Part shown: piece by piece, positions 1 to 6,751 of the stretch
How positions within the stretch are numbered: position 1 is the stretch's first letter
Layout of the letters: the number at the start of each line of letters is the position of its first letter
Source of the DNA: JANLSE01 sp031362265
GTDB taxonomy: Bacteria; Chloroflexota; Chloroflexia; Chloroflexales; Roseiflexaceae
Length of the DNA: 10,329 bases
Assembly: GCA_031362265.1 (NCBI GenBank)
Contig: JANLSE010000127.1
Coordinates: forward strand, 1 to 10,329
Reading direction: 5' to 3'
Program-made: the position numbers and the translations under genes
Notes under the pieces: generated by a model
Told to the model about the DNA's origin: nothing
What the model saw: the letters and a program-made list of their open reading frames with translations, nothing else
Databases searched by the model: none

Positions 1-1588
1 CTTCGCCACGCCGTAGGCTGCTGACGCCAGCACGCCGTAAGAGATCAATGGTGTGGTTAACGCCCGCATACTTCAGCGCCTTTACAGCTGGCATATTCAG
101 TGAATTAGCCAATGCCGTACGCATACGTACTGGGCCATTCCAGCGCCCATTATAGTTTCTTGGTTCATACCATTCTGCACCGATCAGCGGAAATTGAGTT
201 GGCACATCCCATAAGACAGATGCTGGTGTAAGGCCCTGTTCCATTGCAGCAAGATACGTAAATGGCTTTAGTGCCGAGCCAGGCTGGCGTTCACGTACCG
301 TGACGTTCACCTGCCCATCAAGAACATTCCCTTTTTCGCCTTTGCTGGTTGTTGCCAGTACGCGATTGAAATCGATACTACCAACCATCGCCAATATCTG
401 GCCAGTGTTTGGCTGCATCACCACCACAGCTGCGTTATGAATGTTGCGCTCTTCAAGTTGGGCAATTCGCTCGGCAGCCTTCTGTTGCACCATGTTCTGC
501 AACTCAAGATCAATCGTGGTGTAGACAGAGAGACCTTGGTTCGCAAACCCTGGGCCATAGGTATCTTCCAGCTGTTTACGTACATAGTAAACAAAGTGTG
601 GCGCATTCAGTGGCACTTGGCGGCTTGATAGTGGCAAATCTTCGGCAACGGCCAAGCGTGCCTGCTGCTCTGTCAAGTATCCTTCATCGACCATCTGACG
701 CAATACAGCAACTTGCCGCCACTTGGGTGCAACAACACCTTCGGGTAACTCATTACCTGCTCTCAGCCAGTTTTCGGGAAGCTGAAGGCCCTTTAGTATT
801 CCACCCTCAGCAAAGGCATATGGATCATAGGCGCTTGGTAGCTGTGGAAGCCCAGCCAGCAATGCAGATTGAGCCAGCGTTAGATCCTTGGCGCTGCGAT
901 CAAAATAGGTATTAGCCGCCGCCTCGATCCCATAGGCGAGATTGCCATAATAGATCTCGTTGAGGTAGAGCGCAAGAATTTCTTCTTTTGTGTAGCGCTG
1001 CGAAAGTTCTTCGGCCAGAATAATTTCGGCGATCTTGCGTTGGTAACGATTTTCATATGAGCGCTCATCGTCGGTAAGCACAACGCGCTTGATGAGCTGC
1101 TGAGTGATTGTTGAAGCGCCACCAGTTTCTTCGCCAGCTTGAAGGCTACGCACAAATGCCTTGACAATACCTTCATAATCGACGCCAGTATTCTCGAAGA
1201 ACGTCTTATCCTCAATCGCAATCGTTGCATTAATTAATTCGGGGGCGATTTTATCGAGTGCAACTTTAGTACGCCTGCCTGCACCAAAGAACTCGTACAG
1301 CAGAATACCATTACGGTCATAGATCCGCGTCGTCTCAAACTCGTCTTTGGTTGTATCGACAGACTCGAGGCGTGGCTTCAATGACACAGCTAAGTCATTG
1401 TAGGCACTATACGCAGCACCAACACCAGAACAGGTTGTCAACCCTGTCAGCCCAATAATCAGCAGGAATAGGATTGCCAATATCCGTGGCACCACACTGC
1501 GTGGCGGAGCTTCGGAACGCAACATTGTGAGTGTGGGGCGTGATCGGCGTTTGCGCCAGAGGCGTCGCGGGTTAGTTATGCGAGCCAT
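1..1588 (-). CDS. Class A penicillin-binding protein (PBP1A-type transglycosylase/transpeptidase), C-terminus off the window
   Basis: A bifunctional peptidoglycan synthase that polymerises lipid II glycan strands and cross-links stem peptides at the outer face of the membrane. The frame is open from ATG 1588 to the window edge (529 codons, no stop). Residues 1-35 form a basic cytoplasmic tail. Residues about 36-54 are one membrane anchor. The GT51 glycosyltransferase domain follows, with the IEDKTFF motif (catalytic Glu about 126), GGASTITQQLIK, and the EILALYLNEIYYG and LAQSALLAGLPQLPSAYDP blocks. The transpeptidase domain shows Ser438 in S-A-L-K and the S-L-N motif at 496-498. The third motif, K-T/S-G, would lie beyond the left edge. 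The usual His of the EDxxFxxHxG motif is Asn here (ENTG). No clear Shine-Dalgarno precedes ATG 1588; an upstream ATG at 1607 is out of frame. The gene shares strand with the upstream racemase gene, 175 bases away, but nothing suggests a functional link. Confidence 0.95.
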   Translation of the reverse strand, partial: MARITNPRRLWRKRRSRPTLTMLRSEAPPRSVVPRILAILFLLIIGLTGLTTCSGVGAAYSAYNDLAVSLKPRLESVDTTKDEFETTRIYDRNGILLYEFFGAGRRTKVALDKIAPELINATIAIEDKTFFENTGVDYEGIVKAFVRSLQAGEETGGASTITQQLIKRVVLTDDERSYENRYQRKIAEIILAEELSQRYTKEEILALYLNEIYYGNLAYGIEAAANTYFDRSAKDLTLAQSALLAGLPQLPSAYDPYAFAEGGILKGLQLPENWLRAGNELPEGVVAPKWRQVAVLRQMVDEGYLTEQQARLAVAEDLPLSSRQVPLNAPHFVYYVRKQLEDTYGPGFANQGLSVYTTIDLELQNMVQQKAAERIAQLEERNIHNAAVVVMQPNTGQILAMVGSIDFNRVLATTSKGEKGNVLDGQVNVTVRERQPGSALKPFTYLAAMEQGLTPASVLWDVPTQFPLIGAEWYEPRNYNGRWNGPVRMRTALANSLNMPAVKALKYAGVNHTIDLLRRAGVSSLRRGE

Positions 1589-1763
1589 ACAATTTTGTGG
1601 TGTTCATGTATATCATACAGGTATTGTACCATGCGGCATCCGCTTGCGCCCATTCTACAAAACTGAGCCATAGGTGATATGCCTGAACCGCAATGCACGG
1701 AGACACAGGGCTATCGGGCAGCCGATTACAGCCGGATAACGCTGTGCTTTATAAACGAACTGC
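1589..1763. other. Intergenic gap with small hairpin and repeat remnant
   Basis: No gene is seen here. The stretch 1696-1706 shares 11 bases (cacggagacac) with the repeat at 2946-2956, so it may be a remnant of the same repeat family. A weak hairpin lies at 1709-1733: GGCT-ATCGG pairs with CCGAT and AGCC around the loop GCAG, with a 3-base bulge. It has no T-tract on the minus strand, so it is not a convincing terminator for the racemase gene. A TATGAT -10-like box on the minus strand (1612-1617) could serve the penicillin-binding protein, but I see no matching -35. Confidence 0.35.
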
Positions 1764-2876
1764 TCATACCCCAAGTACCTGCCTGTGCTTGGTTACCGCG
1801 AGCAGTCGCTCAGGGATAATCTGAACACCACAGCCAACACCAGCTGGCACACTAATCGTTGAATCGTCGTTGAGCACAAAATTAGGTGTTGCGATATCTT
1901 CGTGATAGTAGCGTGCCGAGGCCGAAATATCACCGGGCAGCGTAAAATTGGGGAGCGCGGCCAATGCGAGGTTCGCAGCCCGCCCAACATTTGTCTCTAA
2001 CATACCACCACACCAGACTGGGATACCGCGCTGCATACAGAGATCGTGGATCTGGCGCGCAGCTGTTACTCCACCAACACGGCCAACCTTAATGTTAATC
2101 ACCCGCCCAGCATCAATATCGAGCGCCCAGCGCGCATGTTCTGGTGAGTGAATGCTCTCATCGAGGCAGATTGGCGTGCGCAGATGTTTCTGAAGCTTAG
2201 CATGATCAACAATATCATCGTGGTTGAGGGGCTGCTCAATCAGCAGCAAATTCAGGTCATCCATAGCGCGGAAGATATCCACATCCTCAAGCGTATAGGC
2301 CGAATTTGCATCAACCTGGAGCAGGATATCTGGCCAACGCTCACGTACTGCGCGCACCATTGCTACATCCCATCCTGGCTTAATCTTTAGCTTCACACGC
2401 TGATACCCTGCATCAACAAACCCAGCAACACTCGCCAGTTGCGCTTCCATGGTCTTTTCGATCCCGACGCTCACACCCACCGCGACTCGATCACGTACAG
2501 CACCAATTGCGGCAGCAAACGACACACCACGCAACTGCGCCAGAACATCCCAGTAGGCTGCCTCAACTGCCGCACGTGCCATCGCGTGGCCACGGATCGG
2601 AGCAAAGCGCGACACCAAATCCTCTGGTGTCGTAATTTCTTTACCAAGCAGCAATGGTGCCAGAAAATCCTCAATCACATGCCACGCAGTGCCGATCGTC
2701 TCATATGAATACCACGGGCCTTCGGCGGCAACACACTCACCCCAACCTGTGAATCCCTCGGCCTGCAACTCAACAATAATACACGGGCGATTCACCTCGA
2801 CACCAAAACTGGTTTCGAACGGGCTGATCAACGGTAGTTCAATATGATGTAGGGTTATCGAATCGATTTTCAACAT
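1764..2876 (-). CDS. menC: N-succinylamino-acid racemase / o-succinylbenzoate synthase (enolase superfamily, MenC type 2)
   Basis: Enolase-superfamily enzyme of 370 residues, full length for the family. By homology it catalyses 1,1-proton transfer in N-succinylamino acids (NSAR), dehydration to o-succinylbenzoate in menaquinone synthesis (OSBS), or both. The barrel carries the whole active site: the KLK motif with base Lys164, metal ligands Asp189 (VDAN), Glu214 (IEQP) and Asp239 (LDES), and the opposite base Lys263 (INIKVG). This numbering agrees with what I recall for the Amycolatopsis NSAR. The C-terminal GGMLETNVGRA and LPGDISAS blocks are typical of the NSAR/OSBS branch. I chose ATG 2876 because AAGGAG (2880-2885) precedes it closely; a longer reading from 2915 adds 13 non-homologous residues. 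The COG3375 GNAT gene just upstream favours an NSAR role. menC is the usual database name, and sequence alone cannot separate the two activities. Confidence 0.93.
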   Translation of the reverse strand: MLKIDSITLHHIELPLISPFETSFGVEVNRPCIIVELQAEGFTGWGECVAAEGPWYSYETIGTAWHVIEDFLAPLLLGKEITTPEDLVSRFAPIRGHAMARAAVEAAYWDVLAQLRGVSFAAAIGAVRDRVAVGVSVGIEKTMEAQLASVAGFVDAGYQRVKLKIKPGWDVAMVRAVRERWPDILLQVDANSAYTLEDVDIFRAMDDLNLLLIEQPLNHDDIVDHAKLQKHLRTPICLDESIHSPEHARWALDIDAGRVINIKVGRVGGVTAARQIHDLCMQRGIPVWCGGMLETNVGRAANLALAALPNFTLPGDISASARYYHEDIATPNFVLNDDSTISVPAGVGCGVQIIPERLLAVTKHRQVLGV

Positions 2877-3091
2877 TATCTCCTTCGCATGCAGAACCAC
2901 AAATAACAGAATCATTCGTACAAACAGATAGCTTCACCACAGAGACACGGAGACACGGAGACCAAATAGCGCACAGCGCATAGCGCAAAACAGGCACACA
3001 TTACGCATAGCTCTTGCGTTCTTGCGTTCTGCGCTTTTGCGTTCCATCGCTCCATCGTTCCATCACTCCATCGCTATTGCCGTTCGCTCGC
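2877..3091. repeat. Intergenic mosaic of short simple repeats
   Basis: Between the GNAT stop and the racemase start there is no gene, only a patchwork of low-complexity units. From right to left on the plus strand they are: degenerate tccatcg(c/t) units at 3043-3077, including tccatcgctcca at 3043-3054; cttgcgtt-type units at about 3012-3042; heptamers of the form (t/c)AGCGCA at about 2967-2987; and two exact agacacgg units (2943-2958) inside a caccacagagacacgg context from 2935. The same words recur elsewhere: AGCGCACAGCGC at 7824-7835, tccatcgctcca in reverse complement at 5106-5117 and 5214-5225, and cacggagacac at 1696-1706. The racemase Shine-Dalgarno sits at 2880-2885, outside the mosaic. 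Confidence 0.7.
2880..2885 (-). promoter_or_regulatory. Ribosome binding site fixing the racemase start
   Basis: The minus strand reads AAGGAG followed three bases later by ATG 2876. It is the only good Shine-Dalgarno near the gene, and it favours ATG 2876 over the in-frame upstream start at 2915. Confidence 0.7.
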
Positions 3092-3907
3092 CTACTGCTC
3101 AAGCAAATAATAGGTTTGGTCACCATCGCGCACAATATCGATTGCGGTATAGCCAGCCGCAAAAGCTGTTTGGCAGACATTCCGGAAATGCATACGCCAC
3201 GCAAACCCCAGATCTGGGCGGCTGGATTTGAGGTTCTGGAATGCGGCAGGAATACGGATTAGCACTTGTTTTCCAGTTAGTGCATGAATCTCGGTAGCAG
3301 GAGCCTGTGGGTCATCAATTGGCCTTGGGTTCAGCAACAATGCCCCACGATCTTGGCATTGCTTCAACGACAAAAAAGCTGGCGGAGATTGAACACACCC
3401 AATAACCCGCGAGCTATTCAGATTCCAATCGACTTGAAAGCGATCACTTGGTAATCCTGCATTCAACTCATCGTTCATTGCACCATACAGGTTGGGCAAA
3501 TAGGTATTGCATATTGTGCCAAGGTGATGCAAATTGAGTAACGCGTTGCGACTCTCAAGTGGGTCGTATGTCCAGGTAATCAGGTCAATGCCCTGCGCTA
3601 ATACGGCCTCACGCTGCAAAAGCTTCAATGTGCGACCAACCTGCTGATCACGATATTCAGGATCGACAGCCAGCAAATGCGAGCAATGTTTGAGTTTCTG
3701 GCCTGCCGCAAAGCCCAAAAAGCTAAACACTAACCCAACTAGGCGCTGCCGATCGAATGCAGCCAACAACACTCCACCGTTTTTGTGTACCGTGAGTAGC
3801 ATCGGTGTTGGCACAATTTCCCGCTCACTGCCCCATACCAGGCCCTGAAGCTCTTCGGCAGCAAGGTATTCGTCATGGGTCGTAACCTTACGATACTCAA
3901 GCGACAT
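3092..3907 (-). CDS. COG3375-type GNAT N-acyltransferase (probable amino-acid N-succinyl/acetyltransferase)
   Basis: A GNAT-fold acyl-CoA N-acyltransferase of 271 residues, presumably cytoplasmic. The first half has the GNAT core, with the acyl-CoA pyrophosphate loop at about 81-95 (VDPEYRDQQVGRTLK). Next come the blocks that define the COG3375 family: WTYDPLESRNALLNLHHLG (112-130) and YGAMNDELNAGLPSDR (141-156). About 100 further residues form the extra C-terminal region of this family. In Geobacillus-type operons, members of this family succinylate amino acids beside an NSAR and a desuccinylase. Here the NSAR/MenC gene lies directly downstream on the same strand, which supports the same role. 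I chose ATG 3907 because GGTGAG lies 7 bases before it (3915-3920); the longer reading begins at a GTG inside that site. Transferring succinyl rather than acetyl is inferred from context. Confidence 0.88.
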   Translation of the reverse strand: MSLEYRKVTTHDEYLAAEELQGLVWGSEREIVPTPMLLTVHKNGGVLLAAFDRQRLVGLVFSFLGFAAGQKLKHCSHLLAVDPEYRDQQVGRTLKLLQREAVLAQGIDLITWTYDPLESRNALLNLHHLGTICNTYLPNLYGAMNDELNAGLPSDRFQVDWNLNSSRVIGCVQSPPAFLSLKQCQDRGALLLNPRPIDDPQAPATEIHALTGKQVLIRIPAAFQNLKSSRPDLGFAWRMHFRNVCQTAFAAGYTAIDIVRDGDQTYYLLEQ

Positions 3908-3973
3908 ACAACATCTCACCTACTCAAGTGCGGTCAACTGAGGTCAACAGGGGTATACTAACCGATTGTAACA
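3908..3973 (-). promoter_or_regulatory. Leader of the GNAT gene with tandem TTGACC repeat
   Basis: The short gap between the aminotransferase stop and the GNAT start holds two exact copies of GTTGACC on the minus strand (plus coordinates 3932-3938 and 3942-3948), spaced 10 bases apart, about one helical turn. Each contains a -35-like TTGACC, but neither has a good -10 at 16-18 bases. It could be an operator, part of an internal promoter, or chance. Confidence 0.3.
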
Positions 3974-5086
3974 CTATTTGTGTGCCGCACTAAGTGCCCG
4001 CCCAATACACGCCAGACCCTCATCCAGTTCAGATATGGTTGGCCAACCAAAACCCAGCCGGAACCCGCGCCGACTCTGCTCAAACCAGTGCCCCGGCCCG
4101 ACCCAGGTGCCCAATTCATCGCGCAGCACACTATGGAATAGCTCAACATCGACATGAGCAGATTCACGAATCTGCGGAAAACACACGACACCACCAGTTG
4201 GCTCGACCCATTCCAGATCGGGTTGGCCCGCAATCCAATCCCGTACGTGGCTGAGGCGCTGTTCAACATCAGCCCGAATGACTGGCAAGAGTGCCGCACG
4301 CTGCCGATAGAACTGATAGCCAATTTCTTCCTCAATAACTGGTAGTGTAATGACACTCTGCTCTTTGGCAGCTAGTACTGTTTCATAAAGGATAGCATCC
4401 TGGGTCAGCAACCAGCCAAGCCGCAATCCCGGCAGCCCATAGGCTTTTGAGAATGAGCCAACACTAATCACCTGTGGGCCAATTGCTGAGGCGAATGGCG
4501 CAATCGACCCAAGATTTAGATCACGGTAGGTCTCATCGACAAGCAGATAGCAGCCATGGGCAGCTGCAAGCGCCGCAATACGTTCGAGCTCGGCATGCGG
4601 GAGCACTACTCCGGTTGGATTATGTGGCGTTGTGATACTGATCAGTTTGGTTTTCGAGGTTATCAATGGCGCGAGGTCATCTGCACTATAGCGCCATCCA
4701 TCTGCCAGCCTGAGATCGAGGAAGCTGATCTCACACCCAATTGCGCGTGGCGTATCGATATTACTTGCATAATTCGGGCGTAACACAACCAGATGATCAC
4801 CGGAGGTGAGCAGGCTGGTTGCAACCATAAATAGCGCCCCAACCGCACCAGGCGTCAGCAACACCTGATTGGGAGTACAACCGCCTTCTGACGCTAATAG
4901 TGTGCGCAGACCGAGGTGACCCTGATGATCGCCATACTGCAGGATCAGCGTATCCAGATCCACATGTAACCCAAGTTCGGCCAGCGTACGATCACGGGTG
5001 GAACTCTCTGCCAAATTACAGCGAATCCGGTCGTACCCAAAACCTTCGGGTGCTTCTATTTCGATTGGTGAACGGCGGTAGTACAT
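3974..5086 (-). CDS. PLP-dependent aminotransferase, class I/II (fold type I)
   Basis: A cytoplasmic, full-length (370 residues) fold-type I aminotransferase that moves an amino group between an amino acid and a 2-keto acid through pyridoxal phosphate. Visible key residues are Asn156 in PHNPTG, Asp184 in LLVDETY (pyridine-nitrogen partner), Lys214 in SFSKAYG (Schiff-base lysine), Arg222 in LPGLRLGW (phosphate contact), and Arg343 in GFRLGFG, the likely substrate-carboxylate arginine. The N-terminal arm is short. ATG 5086 is supported by AGAAGG (5095-5100), 8 bases upstream. The substrate cannot be read from sequence. It lies 66 bases upstream of the GNAT gene on the same strand, so co-transcription is plausible, and it may supply or consume the amino acid that the GNAT acylates. 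A carbon-sulphur lyase or cobyric-acid-decarboxylase-like paralogue is a less likely alternative. Confidence 0.92.
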   Translation of the reverse strand: MYYRRSPIEIEAPEGFGYDRIRCNLAESSTRDRTLAELGLHVDLDTLILQYGDHQGHLGLRTLLASEGGCTPNQVLLTPGAVGALFMVATSLLTSGDHLVVLRPNYASNIDTPRAIGCEISFLDLRLADGWRYSADDLAPLITSKTKLISITTPHNPTGVVLPHAELERIAALAAAHGCYLLVDETYRDLNLGSIAPFASAIGPQVISVGSFSKAYGLPGLRLGWLLTQDAILYETVLAAKEQSVITLPVIEEEIGYQFYRQRAALLPVIRADVEQRLSHVRDWIAGQPDLEWVEPTGGVVCFPQIRESAHVDVELFHSVLRDELGTWVGPGHWFEQSRRGFRLGFGWPTISELDEGLACIGRALSAAHK

Positions 5087-5268
5087 GCGGGCAACCTTCT
5101 AGCAGTGGAGCGATGGAGCATTGAAGCATTGGAGCATTGAAGCGGGGTGCCAGACCCAGAGGGTACCCCGGCCAAGCCGGGTACCAGACCCAAAGGGTGC
5201 CCCGGTGTAGCATTGGAGCGATGGACGCCACTTAGTCACTATCTCTCCTTGTCTCCTTGTCTGTTGCG
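5087..5268. repeat. Intergenic repeat mosaic with GGGTRCC hairpin cluster
   Basis: There is no gene between the LarA-like stop and the aminotransferase start. The stretch 5106-5143 consists of alternating tggagcgatgga and gcattgaagcattggagc units. Two 27-base copies differing at three positions lie at 5145-5171 and 5179-5205, together holding four GGGTRCC words. Between them is a strong hairpin (5162-5185): GGTA-(bulged C)-CCCGGC, loop CAA, GCCGGG-TACC. The word tggagcgatgga returns at 5214-5225. The octamer tctccttg is repeated exactly at 5244-5259. The hairpin has no following T-tract on the minus strand, so it is not a classical terminator. The mosaic is of the same kind as 2935-3080. Confidence 0.7.
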
Positions 5269-6507
5269 CTATTCGCTACTAAACACCATGGCGTGTGGTG
5301 AATCCAGCACCTCAAGGTTTGGGTTGGCCTGTACATCTGCAAGCAGTGCGGTAGAAACCCAGAGCTCAGCGAGATTGGCGGTATTCTGAATCCGGCAGAG
5401 GCGAATCTGTTGTGGATCGTGGTTACGAACTGCCAAGGCGATCGCGTCATAGGCGGTCGCGCAGGTGATTGGGAGCTTCAACCCTTCAAGGAAATCGGCG
5501 GTAAGCGCATTGGCCCAGGTGATTGGCCAGTTGATTGCATCACGTAGATCCTGGGTGATAATATCGGCCATACCAACACCATTTGCGTTTCCATGGCTTT
5601 CTGGTGAGAGGCTCAAGGCAACGATCCTGGCGATTCGGCGCGTTGCGGCACCTCCATTCCGGCGGTGCATGCCAATCACATTTGCATCCATGCCAGTACC
5701 CGAAAAATTCTTACCGATCTGGTCGATCACCAACACATCAATATCATCAAATGGCAGATCTGGCAGCAGTCGACGTGCAACGCTAAGGAGACGTTTATCT
5801 GCTGCTTCAATTGCAATTGGCAAAACACCCTCAAGAACGCATACCTGATCAAGCGAGTTCTCGACAATTGCGATCCCCAAACGAATCGGTGCCTTCTCCA
5901 GTAGGATGCGCGCAACTGGCAGCAAATGCTGCGCAAGGCCAGCCTGATGAATACTGGCTGCCCCAACATGATTCCCTAGCCCAATCGCAGCAATCTTCAT
6001 CAGGCCACTGCCCATATCGCCAGTGAGAATCGAATGTGGCTTCACACGATTCAGAAGAATAATTGCGTCTGCCTGATAGGCTGCCAAATCGCAATGAACT
6101 GCAACCCCTGCATCGGTGTGCCCTAACACAACTGTATCCATCGTCGCAAGGATCGGGCAGCCCATGCTCGCTTCGGTAATACCATAGCTTGCCAATACAT
6201 CGCGCTGCCCCTCGACAGTTGCACCACCATGGCTACCCATCGCGGTAACGACAAAAGGCTCGGCACCAAGGCGGCGCACCTCTGCAACGACATAGCATGT
6301 AATCCGTGCAATTTCGGCTATTCCACGACTACCAGCAGTAATTGCCACCCGCATCCCGGGCCGAATCGCATCCGCAGCTTGCGCCACAGCAACATGGACG
6401 GCTAACTCCAGGTCTTCCACCCGCGAGGTATCGAAGCGTTGGCGAACACGCGCTACAAACGGCAACTGGATATTGGCCGCTGGCTGGTAAAGAGGTAGTT
6501 CGACCAT
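5269..6507 (-). CDS. LarA-like (DUF2088) nickel-pincer-cofactor racemase/epimerase homologue
   Basis: A 412-residue homologue of lactate racemase LarA, which racemises 2-hydroxy acids using a nickel-pincer nucleotide made by LarB, LarC and LarE. N-terminal domain: GSRG with Arg61, then GSHGGAT with His93. Core: LLNRVKPH with His158, the glycine-rich GDMGSGLMK with Lys171, and His187 (SIH). The spacings (61-93-158-171-187) closely parallel my recollection of LarA Arg75, His108, His174, Lys184 and His200. The Asp of the LarA DxTR motif is replaced (AGSR). The C-terminal half has KNFSGTGMDANVIG and many hydrophobic strands. There is no signal peptide or membrane segment. ATG 6507 is supported by GGAGGAA (6515-6521), 8 bases upstream. 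The family covers many 2-hydroxy acid substrates, so the substrate is unknown. No lar maturation genes are in view. It heads a same-strand run with an aminotransferase, a GNAT and NSAR. Confidence 0.85.
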   Translation of the reverse strand: MVELPLYQPAANIQLPFVARVRQRFDTSRVEDLELAVHVAVAQAADAIRPGMRVAITAGSRGIAEIARITCYVVAEVRRLGAEPFVVTAMGSHGGATVEGQRDVLASYGITEASMGCPILATMDTVVLGHTDAGVAVHCDLAAYQADAIILLNRVKPHSILTGDMGSGLMKIAAIGLGNHVGAASIHQAGLAQHLLPVARILLEKAPIRLGIAIVENSLDQVCVLEGVLPIAIEAADKRLLSVARRLLPDLPFDDIDVLVIDQIGKNFSGTGMDANVIGMHRRNGGAATRRIARIVALSLSPESHGNANGVGMADIITQDLRDAINWPITWANALTADFLEGLKLPITCATAYDAIALAVRNHDPQQIRLCRIQNTANLAELWVSTALLADVQANPNLEVLDSPHAMVFSSE

Positions 6508-6751
6508 GGCTGTTTTCCTCCAACGAATCCCTTGCTAGTATAGCGCAATCTGCCAGCCACGACAGAATGCCGTAATCATCGAATCCTACCCACAAGTACC
6601 ATCTTGGTACGCGTCTGCTGCTTATCTGATCTCTATCTGTATATTAGTCACATATATAGTATCTGCTATACTGGCGACGCATACACAGTTCGCTGCTAGC
6701 TGGCACCTCCTCAGGCACTCTCCATTCTTATGATTATCGTAGGTAATGTTC
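6508..6751. promoter_or_regulatory. Divergent intergenic region with candidate promoters and a palindrome
   Basis: This region separates two divergent genes and holds no gene of its own. Leftward, a TATACT box lies at 6537-6542 on the minus strand, about 30 bases before the LarA-like start, with no convincing -35. Rightward, TATACT (6667-6672) sits 16 bases after TAGTCA (6645-6650, 4 of 6 consensus matches). The palindrome GTACCA-TCT-TGGTAC lies at 6596-6610 between the two and could be a regulator site. Promoter calls are by eye. Confidence 0.35.

Noticed and set aside
409..915. A 168-codon open frame on the plus strand
   Set aside because: It lies antisense inside the penicillin-binding protein gene, which has full family motifs; the translation has no recognisable domain.
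1186..1215. His-to-Asn change in the GT51 motif of the penicillin-binding protein as a sign of inactivation
   Set aside because: The catalytic Glu and the other motifs are intact, and Asn at this position is, as I recall, common in related bacterial PBPs.
1709..1733. Terminator for the racemase gene
   Set aside because: The stem is short with a 3-base bulge, and no T-tract follows on the minus strand.
2935..3080. Possible CRISPR array
   Set aside because: The units are 7-8 bases and directly abutting, with no 20-40 base spacers and no cas genes nearby.
5087..5268. Small protein gene in the gap before the aminotransferase
   Set aside because: The open frames here (both strands) are repetitive products of the repeat mosaic and lack ribosome binding sites or homology.
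5465..5848. A 127-codon open frame on the plus strand
   Set aside because: Antisense within the LarA-like gene, whose conserved residues span this region; no ribosome site or domain supports it.
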